Part shown: positions 45,687-55,140 of the stretch, piece after piece
How the letters are laid out: each line of letters opens with the position of its first letter
Position numbering within the stretch: position 1 is the first letter of the stretch
NCBI RefSeq assembly: GCF_023195755.1
Contig: NZ_CP096203.1
Span: 2,294,001 to 2,358,000 of the forward strand
DNA length: 64,000 nucleotides
Origin: Chryseobacterium nepalense
GTDB lineage: Bacteria > Bacteroidota > Bacteroidia > Flavobacteriales > Weeksellaceae
Reading direction: 5' to 3'
Made by a program: the position numbers and the translations under genes
The notes under the pieces: generated by a model
Databases searched by the model: none
What the model was told of the DNA's origin: nothing
Seen by the model: only the letters and a program-made list of their open reading frames with translations

Positions 45687-47117
45687 TTAAAACTTTCTTT
45701 TAAGAATTTCCGGTTTTGTTTTATAGAGATGAAGAATCAGTTCACCAAATAAAGTATTGGCCCAGGCAAACCACGCCCTTGTAAAATCCTCAGGATGATC
45801 AACATCAAAAGACTCATGGATAAATCCTGTTCCCGCGTGTGTGGCCTTCAGCATTTTCAAACATGAAATAATTTCTTCATCGTTATCGGTGGTTAAAGCC
45901 TGCATGATCAAGCCTAAAGGCCAGATCTTATGTTCTCCGATGTGCGGCCCGCCGATTCCTTTGGCAAATTTCCCCTCACTAAACCATGGATTGGTCTTGC
46001 TCAAAGAAAACTTCCTGGTATTCTGATAAATTTTATCGTCTTTCGAAGCATATCCTAAATAAGGGATGGACAGTAAATTCGGGACATTGGCATCATCCAT
46101 AAACAGAGCATTTCCAAAACCGTCGATTTCCAATGCATAAATCTTTCCCGCCTCAGGATGATTTAAAATAGCATATTTTTGAATCGCATCATCTACTTCT
46201 TTAGCCAAATCTTTAAACTGACCTGAAGAATTCTCATCTTTTAAAATTTTAGAAAAGATTTCTGCCGTCTCTCTTAAAGAAACTACCGCAAACATATTGG
46301 AAGAAATCAAAAACGGGTAAAAAGTAGCATCATCCGAAGGTCTGAACATCGAATGAATAAGTCCAACTTTCATGGTTGGATTTCCGTACCCTCCTGCAAA
46401 CTGCGTATCCAAAGGATTCCCATTGGATCGCTGGAATTTATAAGGTCCTTTTGAATCTTTTCTTTGCTGCTGTTTAAAAGTCTGCAAAATCAAAAGCATT
46501 GCTTTTTTCCAATCCGCATCAAATACTGAAGAATCACCAGTTGCTTTCCAGTAGTTATAAGACAATCTCATCACATAACACAAAGAATCGATTTCCCACT
46601 TCCTTTCATGAATTCCTGGCTTCATTAGTGTGGAATCATCTTTCCATTCGCTTATTTTGGCTGCATCATCAAAAAAAGCATTGGCATAAGGATCAAGAAG
46701 AACACATTCTACCTGCTTATTAATAATACCTTTTAAGAGATTCTTCAGCTTTTCATCTTCATTGGCAAGACCTAAATACGGATAAACCTGTGCAGAAGAA
46801 TCCCTGAGCCACATGGCGTCAATATCTCCCGTAATTACATAAGTGTAAGGTTTATTATTTTTATAATAAAATTTTACTGTTGTGTCTAATGTATTAGGAA
46901 AACAATTTTCAAACATCCACGCCAGTTCTTTGTCAGCAATTGATTTTTTAACTGTCTTAATGGTTTTTTCAATCGCTTCAGACGTAAATTTTCGTTGGGA
47001 AATTTCGGGCCGTCTGGAAATATATTCTTCGTTAAAAATAAATTTTACAGGCAAGGGCAAAGCAAAAAAGCCAATTCCTAATGATGATTTTCTGATAAAA
47101 TTACGTCTGTTGATCAT
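45687..47117 (-). CDS. GH125 exo-alpha-1,6-mannosidase-like enzyme with Tat-type signal
   Basis: Secreted glycosidase of 476 residues of family GH125 (formerly DUF1237), which removes alpha-1,6-mannose from the ends of glycans. YVITGDIDAMWLRDSSAQVY and DSLCYVMRLSYNYWKATGD, then PSDDATFYPFLISSNMF and GIGGPHIGEHKIWPLG are highly typical of the family. The N-terminus begins MINRRNFIRKSSLG followed by a short hydrophobic stretch, a twin-arginine signal, so it is probably exported folded. There is no PUL locus around it, so the substrate glycan is unknown. Confidence 0.9.
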   Translation of the reverse strand: MINRRNFIRKSSLGIGFFALPLPVKFIFNEEYISRRPEISQRKFTSEAIEKTIKTVKKSIADKELAWMFENCFPNTLDTTVKFYYKNNKPYTYVITGDIDAMWLRDSSAQVYPYLGLANEDEKLKNLLKGIINKQVECVLLDPYANAFFDDAAKISEWKDDSTLMKPGIHERKWEIDSLCYVMRLSYNYWKATGDSSVFDADWKKAMLLILQTFKQQQRKDSKGPYKFQRSNGNPLDTQFAGGYGNPTMKVGLIHSMFRPSDDATFYPFLISSNMFAVVSLRETAEIFSKILKDENSSGQFKDLAKEVDDAIQKYAILNHPEAGKIYALEIDGFGNALFMDDANVPNLLSIPYLGYASKDDKIYQNTRKFSLSKTNPWFSEGKFAKGIGGPHIGEHKIWPLGLIMQALTTDNDEEIISCLKMLKATHAGTGFIHESFDVDHPEDFTRAWFAWANTLFGELILHLYKTKPEILKRKF

Positions 47118-47186
47118 TAGTAAAAAATTTGATCTAAAAATACTGATTTTGACAATAAGAACTTGCCGGCTGATTTTTAATCATCC

Positions 47187-47219
47187 ATTGACATCATTGA
47201 ACTAAATTCCGTAAATTTG
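47187..47219 (+). promoter_or_regulatory. Promoter of pgi
   Basis: Perfect -7 element TAAATTTG (47212-47219) with TTG (47188-47190) 21 bases upstream, about 75 bases before the start codon. Confidence 0.5.
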
Positions 47220-47292
47220 CAAATCAATATTTTACATGAGGATTTGGTATTCACGATCCTGAATCCTAATCACAAAACCTAATTTCTAATAT

Positions 47293-48933
47293 ATGCTATC
47301 AAAAATAAATCCTACTCAAACCAATAGCTGGAAAGCATTAGACGAACAGTTTGCCAATAATGATTTTGATCTGAGAAGTCTTTTTCAAAGCAATCCGAAC
47401 CGTTTTAATGAATTTTCAATCAAAAGACCGAATTTTTTGTTCGATTATTCAAAAAACCTCATCGATTCCGAAACGAAAAAGCTTCTTTTAAGCCTTGCAG
47501 AAGAATGTGAACTGAAAGATGCCATTTCCAAAATGTTTTCGGGAGACAAAATCAATGAGACAGAAGGAAGAGCAGTTCTGCATACAGCTTTGAGGGATTT
47601 TTCCGATAAAGAGATTTTAGTAGACGGAGAAAACATCAAACCTCAGATTAAAAAGGTTTTGGATCATATGAAATCTTTTTCCGAAAGTATTATTTCAGGA
47701 GCTCATAAAGGTTTCAGCGGAAAAGAAATTACAGATGTGGTGAACATCGGAATCGGCGGTTCGGATTTAGGGCCTGTGATGGTGGTTTCGGCTTTAAAAC
47801 ATTTTAAAACAAGGTTAAACGTTCATTTTGTTTCTAATGTGGACGGAAATCATATTGCAGAAGTCGTGAAAGACCTCAATCCTGAAACAACGCTGTTCAT
47901 CATTGCTTCTAAAACATTTACTACCCAGGAAACAATGACGAATGCTCATTCTGCAAGAGACTGGTTCTTAAAAGCAGGAAAACAAGAAGATGTAGCGAAA
48001 CACTTTGTGGCTTTATCTACTAACGTCCAAGCGGTTAAAGACTTTGGAATTGCGGAAGAGAATATCTTCGAATTCTGGGATTGGGTGGGCGGAAGATACT
48101 CACTATGGAGCGCCATCGGATTAAGTATCGTCTTGGCTGTAGGTTATGAAAACTTCGAACAATTACTCAGAGGAGCTTACGATACAGACCAGCATTTCCA
48201 GACAGCAGATTTTGCTGAAAACATTCCAGTTTTAATGGGATTGATCGGAATCTGGTACCGTAATTTTTATGCAGCGACAACGGTTGCGATTCTTCCTTAC
48301 TCACAATATTTAGACAGATTTCCGGCATATTTCCAGCAGGGAGATATGGAAAGCAACGGAAAATGTGTTGACAGAAACGGAGAGTTCGTAGAATATGAAA
48401 CAGGACCCATCATTTGGGGAGAACCGGGAACAAACGGACAACATGCTTTCTATCAATTAATTCACCAGGGAACAGAACTGATTCCTGCTGATTTCATTGC
48501 TTACGCTAAAAGTCCAAACAAAGTTTCCGATCATCAGGATAAATTATTAGCCAATTTCTTCGCTCAGACTGAAGCTCTTGCCTTCGGAAAAACAGAAGAA
48601 GAGGTAGAAGCGGAATTAAAGGCCTCAGGAAAATCTGATGAAGAAATTGATTTCTTATTAAATTATAAAGTTTTCCAGGGAAATACACCTACCAACTCTA
48701 TACTTTTCAATGAATTAACTCCTTTTTCATTAGGGCAGCTAATCGCATTGTACGAGCATAAAATTTTCGTTCAGGGCGTAATCTGGAACATTTTCAGTTT
48801 CGACCAGTTCGGGGTGGAATTAGGGAAAGTTTTAGCGAATAAAATTCTTCCGGAACTTGAAAGTAATGACACCGTTAGCGCTCATGATTCTTCAACCAAT
48901 GGATTAATTAATTATTATAAAGCAAACAAATAA
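47293..48933 (+). CDS. pgi: Glucose-6-phosphate isomerase
   Basis: Cytoplasmic glycolytic enzyme of 546 residues that interconverts glucose-6-phosphate and fructose-6-phosphate. Signature sequences [15 protein letters not shown]-like (near 150-165), [27 protein letters not shown] and [20 protein letters not shown], with the active-site Glu and His, are all present, and length is usual for the long bacterial form. Single gene with its own promoter. Confidence 0.97.
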   Translation: MLSKINPTQTNSWKALDEQFANNDFDLRSLFQSNPNRFNEFSIKRPNFLFDYSKNLIDSETKKLLLSLAEECELKDAISKMFSGDKINETEGRAVLHTALRDFSDKEILVDGENIKPQIKKVLDHMKSFSESIISGAHKGFSGKEITDVVNIGIGGSDLGPVMVVSALKHFKTRLNVHFVSNVDGNHIAEVVKDLNPETTLFIIASKTFTTQETMTNAHSARDWFLKAGKQEDVAKHFVALSTNVQAVKDFGIAEENIFEFWDWVGGRYSLWSAIGLSIVLAVGYENFEQLLRGAYDTDQHFQTADFAENIPVLMGLIGIWYRNFYAATTVAILPYSQYLDRFPAYFQQGDMESNGKCVDRNGEFVEYETGPIIWGEPGTNGQHAFYQLIHQGTELIPADFIAYAKSPNKVSDHQDKLLANFFAQTEALAFGKTEEEVEAELKASGKSDEEIDFLLNYKVFQGNTPTNSILFNELTPFSLGQLIALYEHKIFVQGVIWNIFSFDQFGVELGKVLANKILPELESNDTVSAHDSSTNGLINYYKANK

Positions 48934-48975
48934 ATTGTTGCTGATTTTCATTAATTTTGATTAAAAATAAAACAA

Positions 48976-49194
48976 ATGAGTACCATTACCATACATCTTA
49001 AAAATAAGGAAGAAGAAACTTTAATGGAAAATCTTTTGAAAAAAATGAAAATCAGTTTTGAAAAAAACGAGGATGATTTTGAATTGACGGATGAAATGAA
49101 AAGAGTTATTGATGAACGGAAGGCTAAGAATCATAAAGAATTTACGCCAGCTAGAGATTTTCTTAAAAAAATGAAAAAAAATCATGGCATTTGA
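48976..49194 (+). CDS. Antitoxin-like protein (DUF2683 type)
   Basis: Highly charged protein of 72 residues, beginning MSTITIHLKNKEEETLMENLLKKM, with a short beta strand then helices, the look of small RHH/DUF2683 antitoxins. It ends overlapping the RelE/ParE toxin gene by 11 bases. Antitoxin-before-toxin order and overlap support the assignment; the DNA-binding fold itself is not certain. Confidence 0.75.
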   Translation: MSTITIHLKNKEEETLMENLLKKMKISFEKNEDDFELTDEMKRVIDERKAKNHKEFTPARDFLKKMKKNHGI

Positions 49195-49474
49195 AATCTT
49201 CCAATATCCTGAAGCAAATCAGGACATTTTAGACGCCGTAGATTATTATAAAACGATTTCTAATTCAACAGTATCGAATTTTGAAAAGCAATTATCAAAA
49301 GCATATGATCAGCTGGAAAGAAATCCCTTTTTTCAAATTCGTTATGATGACGTAAGAGTACTTCCTATAAAAAAGTTTCCTTACATTATTTTATTTCACA
49401 TAGATGAAATTCAAAAACACGTCTATGTAATTTCCGTTTTCTGCACCCATCAGAATCCGGAAAAATATCCTTAA
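49184..49474 (+). CDS. RelE/ParE-family toxin
   Basis: Protein of 96 residues with the RelE/ParE fold pattern: a long helical region (ANQDILDAVDYYKTISNSTV then FEKQLSKAYDQLERNPF) followed by beta strands VRVLPIKKFPYIILFHIDE and VYVISVFCTHQNP. Members either cut mRNA on the ribosome or poison gyrase; which applies here is not clear. Forms a TA module with the overlapping gene upstream. The module sits between pgi and folD, unrelated housekeeping genes. Confidence 0.85.
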   Translation: MAFEIFQYPEANQDILDAVDYYKTISNSTVSNFEKQLSKAYDQLERNPFFQIRYDDVRVLPIKKFPYIILFHIDEIQKHVYVISVFCTHQNPEKYP

Positions 49475-49506
49475 AAAATCTAATTATAAAAGTAATAAAA
49501 GTAAAA

Positions 49507-50391
49507 ATGGCAGAAATTCTTGACGGACTAAAAATATCCAAAGAAATAAAACAGGAAATAAAGGCTGAAGTTGAAAAAATTGTTGCCGGGAAAAGACGTG
49601 CACCACATTTGGTGGCTATTCTTGTAGGAAACAATGGAGCGAGCAAAGCTTATGTCAATTCAAAAGTAAAAGACTGTGAAGAAGTTGGCTTTCAATCAAG
49701 CCTTATAAAATTTCCAAGCACTGTTTCAGAATCTGAGTTACTGGAAAAAATTGATGAATTAAATAAATCCAAAGCGGTTGACGGATTTATCGTTCAGTTG
49801 CCTTTGCCGGATCAGATCGACCAGGAAAAAATCATTAATGCTATTGATCCAAGAAAAGATGTTGACGGTTTTCACCCTGAAAATTTCGGAAGAATGGCAT
49901 TGGAAATGGATACTTTCCTGCCTGCTACGCCATTTGGTATTTTAACATTACTGGAAAGATACAATATTGAAACAAAAGGTAAAGACTGTGTTATCATCGG
50001 AAGAAGTAAAATCGTAGGAAGACCGATGAGTATCCTTATGGGAAGAAAAGATTTCCCGGGAAATTCTACGGTTACCTTAACACACTCTTATACAAAAGAC
50101 ATCGAAGAATATACTAAAAAAGCAGACATTGTTATTACTGCATTAGGTGATCCTCATTTCCTGAAAGGAGATATGATTAAAGAAGGTGCCGTAATTGTTG
50201 ACGTAGGAATTACAAGAGTAGACGACGACTCTCCGAAAGGATATTATCTGGCTGGTGACGTAGACTTTGACAGCTGTGCAGCAAAAGCAAGCTGGATTAC
50301 ACCGGTTCCGGGAGGAGTTGGGCCTATGACAAGAGCGATGTTGATGAAAAATACAATCATTGCTTACAAAACTTCGGTCTACAACGATTAA
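49507..50391 (+). CDS. folD: Methylenetetrahydrofolate dehydrogenase/cyclohydrolase
   Basis: Bifunctional cytoplasmic enzyme of 294 residues that interconverts 5,10-methylene-, methenyl- and 10-formyl-tetrahydrofolate. YVNSKVKDCEEVG contains the catalytic Lys of the YxxxK motif; VQLPLPDQI, DVDGFHPENFG, IIGRSKIVGRPM (NADP loop) and PVPGGVGPMTRAMLM are intact. It lies 33 bases after the toxin gene; queE begins 8 bases after its stop, so the two metabolic genes are likely co-transcribed. Confidence 0.97.
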   Translation: MAEILDGLKISKEIKQEIKAEVEKIVAGKRRAPHLVAILVGNNGASKAYVNSKVKDCEEVGFQSSLIKFPSTVSESELLEKIDELNKSKAVDGFIVQLPLPDQIDQEKIINAIDPRKDVDGFHPENFGRMALEMDTFLPATPFGILTLLERYNIETKGKDCVIIGRSKIVGRPMSILMGRKDFPGNSTVTLTHSYTKDIEEYTKKADIVITALGDPHFLKGDMIKEGAVIVDVGITRVDDDSPKGYYLAGDVDFDSCAAKASWITPVPGGVGPMTRAMLMKNTIIAYKTSVYND

Positions 50392-50398
50392 TTTTAAA

Positions 50399-51028
50399 AT
50401 GGACTTAGTAGAAGATATATTATTAAAAGAAGGTAAAATGCTCCCTGTGATGGAGCATTTTTACACTCTTCAGGGAGAAGGAGCACATACCGGAAAAGCA
50501 GCCTATTTTATCCGGCTGGGTGGCTGCGACGTAGGGTGCCATTGGTGCGATGTAAAGGAAAGCTGGGATCCGAACCTGCATCCGCTGATGAATGCAAAAG
50601 AAATTGCAGAAACAGCAGCAAAGCACTGTAAGACAATTGTTTTAACAGGTGGAGAGCCATTGATGTGGAACCTTGATATTTTAACATCAAGACTAAAAGA
50701 ACTGGGCTGCTCTATTCATATTGAAACTTCAGGAGCTTATCCGTTGAGCGGGCAGATCGACTGGATCACATTATCTCCCAAAAAAACCGGCCTCCCAAAA
50801 GAGGAAATTTATCAAAAAGCACATGAGCTGAAAGTTATTGTATTTAATAATAATGACTTTAAATTCGCCCAGGAGCAGGCAGCAAAGGTTTCAGAGAGCT
50901 GTACACTATACCTCCAGAGCGAATGGAGCAAACGTGACGAAATGTACCCTAAAATTACAGATTTCATTCTCGAACATCCGGAGTGGAGAGCTTCCGTGCA
51001 GACCCATAAGTATCTGAATATTCCATAA
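50399..51028 (+). CDS. queE: 7-carboxy-7-deazaguanine synthase
   Basis: Radical SAM enzyme of 209 residues (start MDLVEDIL) that forms the deazaguanine ring in queuosine synthesis. The cluster motif CDVGCHWC gives C43, C47 and C50, the CxxxCxxC form; HFYTLQGEGAHTGKAAYFIR before it and TGGEPLMW, HIETSGAYPL after it are diagnostic. An upstream in-frame ATG at 50360 lies inside folD and is not preferred. The other que genes are elsewhere. Confidence 0.93.
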   Translation: MDLVEDILLKEGKMLPVMEHFYTLQGEGAHTGKAAYFIRLGGCDVGCHWCDVKESWDPNLHPLMNAKEIAETAAKHCKTIVLTGGEPLMWNLDILTSRLKELGCSIHIETSGAYPLSGQIDWITLSPKKTGLPKEEIYQKAHELKVIVFNNNDFKFAQEQAAKVSESCTLYLQSEWSKRDEMYPKITDFILEHPEWRASVQTHKYLNIP

Positions 51029-51068
51029 AAATATGTAAATTAGCTTTCTTATCCGTTAAACCCGATAG

Positions 51069-52439
51069 ATGCAGAGAATACGCTATTCCAGATATCTTAA
51101 ATCCATCATTATCCTGCTTGACCTTGTGGTTATTGCATCAATTTTCATATTCTTTTTTTTAACAAGGAATCAGACTCTGAAATACAATGAGGAAACCTGG
51201 TATCAGAATGCCTTTTCTTTAGCATTGCTTTTTTTATTCTGGATTCTTTTAAGCGGAAGAACAGGAATTTACAATATTCCCAGAAACCTTACCTATACTT
51301 TGTTTCTGGAAAGAATCTTCATTCATTTTTTGTTATTTATTCTTGGGGTATTGCTGATTGGAAAAGTAAGCTACAATGTATTTTTTAATTCAGATATTTA
51401 CTGGCTTTCCTTCTATCTCTTCTTTTTTATTTTTTTTGTAAGATCGATGATATTTTTCGGAATCAAATATGTCCGAAGCCTTGGGATCAACCACCGGAAC
51501 GTGATGTTTATACATGAGAATAGCTCTACGGAAGTTTTAAAAAATATATTAAGGGACAGAAGGGATTACGGCTATAAAATTTTTGAATATCCAAATGAGG
51601 AAATCAAAACCGATCAGCTGATTGAATTCTGGAAGGAAAACGGAATCCACACGCTGTTCATTCCTCTGGAAAATTCTTATACGCACAATACGGAAAAAGA
51701 AATTTTCAAACTGGCAGAAGCGAATAAAGTACACATCTCATTGATTCCCAATATTACACAAAGTGATTTTTTCCTTTACAATATGGGATATATACAGACA
51801 CAGCCCGTTCTTAATCAGGTAAAATATCCGCTGGAATATTATTCTAATTATTTGATGAAAAGAATTTTCGATATCATCTTTTCTTTGGTCATTTTGATTG
51901 GAGTATGTTCGTGGCTTTTTCCTATTGTTGCTGTTTTAATCAAATTAACATCAAAAGGACCTGTATTTTTTATTCAGGAGAGATATGGATTTCATGAAGA
52001 GGTTTTTAAATGCATCAAATTCCGTACAATGATCGTTAATGACGAATCGTCAACAAAAACAACTGAAGAAAATGATAAAAGGATCACTCCTTTCGGAAAG
52101 TTTCTGAGAAAAACCAGTCTTGACGAAATGCCTCAGTTTCTGAATGTCTTGAAAGGTGACATGTCCATCGTAGGACCAAGGCCTCATATGCTTGCGGTAG
52201 ACAATTATTACAAACCAAAAATAGGACGCTACAGCCTGAGAAGCATGGTAACTCCCGGAATTACAGGTCTTGCTCAGGTAAACGGACTTCGCGGAGATGC
52301 CGGAGATGTGGAAGTGGAAATGAATAAAAGAGTTCTGGCGGATGCATTTTATGTAAGAAACTGGAGTTTCATGCTTGATCTGGTCATCATCTTAAAAACC
52401 ATTTTGCTGGTGATTGGCGGAGATAAAAATGCAAAATAA
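51069..52439 (+). CDS. Polyprenyl glycosylphosphotransferase (sugar transferase)
   Basis: Membrane enzyme of 456 residues that starts exopolysaccharide or O-glycan repeat units by placing a sugar phosphate on undecaprenyl phosphate. Four to five N-terminal spans, a soluble CoA-binding-like region, then a further span and the catalytic domain (about 265-456): KRIFDIIFSLVILI, then FKCIKFRTM, RKTSLDEMPQFLNVLKGDMS, IVGPRPH. This is the WcaJ/WbaP-type arrangement. No glycosyltransferase cluster adjoins it, so it initiates a pathway encoded elsewhere, perhaps with the GT4 and flippase genes at 29-31 kb. Confidence 0.92.
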   Translation: MQRIRYSRYLKSIIILLDLVVIASIFIFFFLTRNQTLKYNEETWYQNAFSLALLFLFWILLSGRTGIYNIPRNLTYTLFLERIFIHFLLFILGVLLIGKVSYNVFFNSDIYWLSFYLFFFIFFVRSMIFFGIKYVRSLGINHRNVMFIHENSSTEVLKNILRDRRDYGYKIFEYPNEEIKTDQLIEFWKENGIHTLFIPLENSYTHNTEKEIFKLAEANKVHISLIPNITQSDFFLYNMGYIQTQPVLNQVKYPLEYYSNYLMKRIFDIIFSLVILIGVCSWLFPIVAVLIKLTSKGPVFFIQERYGFHEEVFKCIKFRTMIVNDESSTKTTEENDKRITPFGKFLRKTSLDEMPQFLNVLKGDMSIVGPRPHMLAVDNYYKPKIGRYSLRSMVTPGITGLAQVNGLRGDAGDVEVEMNKRVLADAFYVRNWSFMLDLVIILKTILLVIGGDKNAK

Positions 52440-52532
52440 AGATTTTGGTCTACATTATGATATATTGAATATTGATAGAGCCTGGTCTGCCCATTCTATA
52501 ATTAATAAATAAAAAAAGTCTAATTTAGCAGA

Positions 52533-53285
52533 ATGTTAAAAAAGTTTTTTACAGCAGTCGGAGAATACATTATCCTTCTCGGTAAATCTATACAGAAGCC
52601 ACAGAAAATGAATGTTTTCTGGAAGCTGCTCATGAGAGAAATAAATGACTTAGGCGTTAATTCATTTGGTCTTGTCATCTTCACTTCTATATTTGTAGGA
52701 GCAGTTGTGGCCATTCAGATGTTTAATAATTTTGATGCTTCATCGTTCCCTATTCCGCCATCATTTGTAGGATATGCTACAAAAGCCGTTTTGGTTCTGG
52801 AATTTTCTCCTACCATTATAAGTCTTATCCTTGCCGGTAAAGTAGGTTCTTACATTGCCTCCAGTATCGGAACCATGAGGGTTTCCGAGCAGATTGACGC
52901 TTTGGATATTATGGGAGTAAATTCTCCTAATTTTCTTATTTTTCCTAAAATTGTAGCGTGTGTAATCTTTAATCCTCTACTTATTGCCATAAGTATTGTT
53001 TTTGGTATTGGCGGAGGTTATATAGCCGGGATTTTAACCGGAAACTGGACTACCAATGATTATATTGTAGGAATACAGATGTATATGCCGAATCTGTTTA
53101 TTTATTATGCATTCACAAAAACAATTGTTTTTGCTTTTATCATAGCAACAGTACCTTCATATTTTGGATATAATGTAAAAGGAGGATCTTTGGAAGTAGG
53201 GAGAGCAAGTACACAGGCAGTAGTTTGGACAATGGTTTTCATTATCCTTTCGGAATTACTATTAACCCAATTAATATTAAGCTAA
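52533..53285 (+). CDS. mlaE: MlaE-family permease
   Basis: Inner-membrane permease of 250 residues with five to six spans. VGAVVAIQMFNNFD, ATKAVLVLEFSPTIISLILAG and SSIGTMRVSEQIDALDIMGV are the conserved MlaE sequences, and YNVKGGSLEVGRASTQAVVW is the C-terminal hallmark. Together with the ATPase encoded immediately downstream it moves phospholipid for outer membrane upkeep. mlaF starts one base after its stop. Confidence 0.95.
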   Translation: MLKKFFTAVGEYIILLGKSIQKPQKMNVFWKLLMREINDLGVNSFGLVIFTSIFVGAVVAIQMFNNFDASSFPIPPSFVGYATKAVLVLEFSPTIISLILAGKVGSYIASSIGTMRVSEQIDALDIMGVNSPNFLIFPKIVACVIFNPLLIAISIVFGIGGGYIAGILTGNWTTNDYIVGIQMYMPNLFIYYAFTKTIVFAFIIATVPSYFGYNVKGGSLEVGRASTQAVVWTMVFIILSELLLTQLILS

Positions 53286-54101
53286 ATGATTGAGGTAAAA
53301 GATCTTAAAAAAAGTTTTGATCAGGTTGAGGTACTTAAAGGGATTTCAACTACATTCGATAAAGGAAAGGTCAATCTGATCATTGGGCAGAGTGGATCCG
53401 GAAAAACGGTATTCCTTAAAAGTCTGCTTAATGTTTATCAGCCAACTTCCGGAGAAATTCTATTTGACGGTAAGGATATCAATGTGATGTCAAGAGAAGA
53501 AAAGCAGCATCTTCGCTCCGAGATCGGAACGGTTTTCCAGGGAAGTGCCTTGTTCGATTCTTTAACAGTAGAAGAAAATATTATGTTCCCGCTGGATATG
53601 TTTACCAATTTAACATTCAGGGAAAAGAAAAGACGGGTTTTCGAGGTTATCGGAAGAGTACATCTTGATAAAGCTAATAAAAAATTTCCTTCCGAAATTT
53701 CCGGGGGTATGCAGAAACGGGTAGCGATTGCAAGAGCAATTGTGAATAATCCCAAATATCTTTTCTGTGATGAACCGAATTCCGGTCTGGATCCTTACAC
53801 CTCCAATGTAATCGATGATCTGCTGCTGGAAATTACCCAGGAATACAATACCACTACTATCATCAATACCCACGATATGAATTCTGTAATGACAATTGGC
53901 GAGAAAATTGTATACCTGAGATTAGGAATCAAGGAATGGGAAGGAAATAAAGACATCCTGATTACGGCGGGTAATAAAAATCTTATTGACTTTGTATATT
54001 CTTCGGAATTATTTAAAGAACTGAGAGAGTATCTGCTTGAGAACAATAAAACGATTGATAATACAATTACAAAAATAGAAGACAATGAAAAAGATTCTTA
54101 G
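53286..54101 (+). CDS. mlaF: MlaF-family ABC transporter ATPase
   Basis: Cytoplasmic ATPase of 271 residues. Walker A GQSGSGKTVFLKSLL, Q loop FQGSALFDSLTVEENIMFPL, signature SGGMQKRVAIARAI and Walker B YLFCDEPNSGLDP are present; the C-terminal acidic extension is a feature of Bacteroidota copies. It is contiguous with mlaE. The gene's last bases overlap the following outer-membrane protein gene by 17 bases. Confidence 0.95.
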   Translation: MIEVKDLKKSFDQVEVLKGISTTFDKGKVNLIIGQSGSGKTVFLKSLLNVYQPTSGEILFDGKDINVMSREEKQHLRSEIGTVFQGSALFDSLTVEENIMFPLDMFTNLTFREKKRRVFEVIGRVHLDKANKKFPSEISGGMQKRVAIARAIVNNPKYLFCDEPNSGLDPYTSNVIDDLLLEITQEYNTTTIINTHDMNSVMTIGEKIVYLRLGIKEWEGNKDILITAGNKNLIDFVYSSELFKELREYLLENNKTIDNTITKIEDNEKDS

Positions 54102-54696
54102 TATAGCTTTAATAGGGTTTTCCCTATTTGCTTCTGCACAGATTTCTTTGGCAGGAAAGGCAAATTTAATTTTTCCTACAGGATCTCCGTCATGGCAGAA
54201 TATCAAAGGAACGGTAAACCAGGCCATTGAAGGCGAAGGTAAAAACAATGCAGGTTTTAACGTGGGTCTTTCATTAAAAGTAGGATTGCCAACCTCATTT
54301 TTCCTGATGCCGGAATTGTACTACACCAATTTTAAAAATGAATTTACTGCCGCCAATACAACTTTTGATATCAAGAGCAGCAGGCTGGATCTTCCTGTGC
54401 TTTTAGGATACAATATTTTAGGAAATACTCTTGGCGTTTTTGTAGGTCCTGTGGCGAGCTACAATTTGGCTAAAGAAGACACTTTTAATGATTTTAAAGA
54501 AAATGCCAGGGATAATTTTACCGTAGGATACCAATTCGGTGCTCAGCTTGAAATCTCTAAATTGATTCTTAATGCCAGATACGAAGGTGCTTTCAGTAAA
54601 GATTCCAGAAATTTTATCAACCGAGTTTCAGGTGAAGAGATAAGATATGACAACAGACCTAACCTTTTTATGGTAGGTGTAGGTTATAAGTTTTAA
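54085..54696 (+). CDS. Outer-membrane beta-barrel protein (OmpA-like/PorT-type)
   Basis: Protein of 203 residues with signal peptide (ends ASAQ), then alternating strands typical of an eight-stranded outer membrane barrel with GLPTSFFLMPELYYTNF and LDLPVLLGYNILGNTLGVFVGP, ending in FMVGVGYKF with the C-terminal aromatic residue of barrels. It overlaps mlaF by 17 bases, so it is in the mla transcript and could take part in outer-membrane lipid handling; that is inferred from the overlap alone. Confidence 0.82.
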   Translation: MKKILSIALIGFSLFASAQISLAGKANLIFPTGSPSWQNIKGTVNQAIEGEGKNNAGFNVGLSLKVGLPTSFFLMPELYYTNFKNEFTAANTTFDIKSSRLDLPVLLGYNILGNTLGVFVGPVASYNLAKEDTFNDFKENARDNFTVGYQFGAQLEISKLILNARYEGAFSKDSRNFINRVSGEEIRYDNRPNLFMVGVGYKF

Positions 54697-54718
54697 ATTA
54701 ACATCAATTTAGCATACC

Positions 54719-54751
54719 AAATCCTCAGTTCATCAGAGCTGAGGATTTTGA
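54719..54751. terminator. Terminator after the mla transcript
   Basis: AAATCCTCAG (54719-54728) pairs with CTGAGGATTT (54739-54748), with TTGATTTC following. The convergent small gene's stop (54733) lies in the loop, so it may serve both. Confidence 0.75.
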
Positions 54752-55047
54752 TTTCTTAGGTCCAGCTCTGCTTCACGCCTTGCAATATCAGCAGCTCTTT
54801 TTTCAAGATCTTCTTTTTCCTGCTGCAGTTTTTTAAACTCTCTTCTTTTCTCCTCAGCTTTTATTGCACTTCCTTTGCTTACGTAGCCTACCATTCCGCC
54901 TATTATTAATCCGATTCCGATGCCTCCCAGAATTCCCATTATATGAGGCATCCCAAGATCATTTAATGTAAAATTGTTTGCTGTAAGATAAAAAAGAAGT
55001 ATGGATAAAGCCAAAAGAATAAGTCCTGTAATTGTTAGATTTTTCAT
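54733..55047 (-). CDS. Small membrane protein with coiled-coil tail
   Basis: Protein of 104 residues with two membrane spans (about 5-24 and 34-58, the latter rich in glycine: GILGGIGIGLIIGGMVGYV), then a highly charged coiled-coil tail EEKRREFKKLQQEKEDLEKR. No family is recognised. Glycine-zipper-like second span. Single gene. Confidence 0.7.
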   Translation of the reverse strand: MKNLTITGLILLALSILLFYLTANNFTLNDLGMPHIMGILGGIGIGLIIGGMVGYVSKGSAIKAEEKRREFKKLQQEKEDLEKRAADIARREAELDLRNQNPQL

Positions 55048-55075
55048 AGTGTTGTGCCTAAATGGTTTGAATTAA

Positions 55076-55113
55076 AAGGCCTTACCAAATTAATAAAAAT
55101 TCAATAAGGCCTT
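55076..55113 (-). terminator. Hairpin after the M48 protease gene
   Basis: Perfect AAGGCCTTA/TAAGGCCTT arms with a 20-base AT-rich loop; on the minus strand followed by TTTTAATTC. A plausible terminator for the protease gene. Confidence 0.55.
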
Positions 55114-55140
55114 ACTCAAGATTAAAATTTCTTTTTGTAT

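Noticed and set aside
50360-50398. Earlier start of queE inside folD
   Set aside because: Thirteen extra codons read from the folD 3' end; the ATG at 50399 follows the folD stop and matches the family start.
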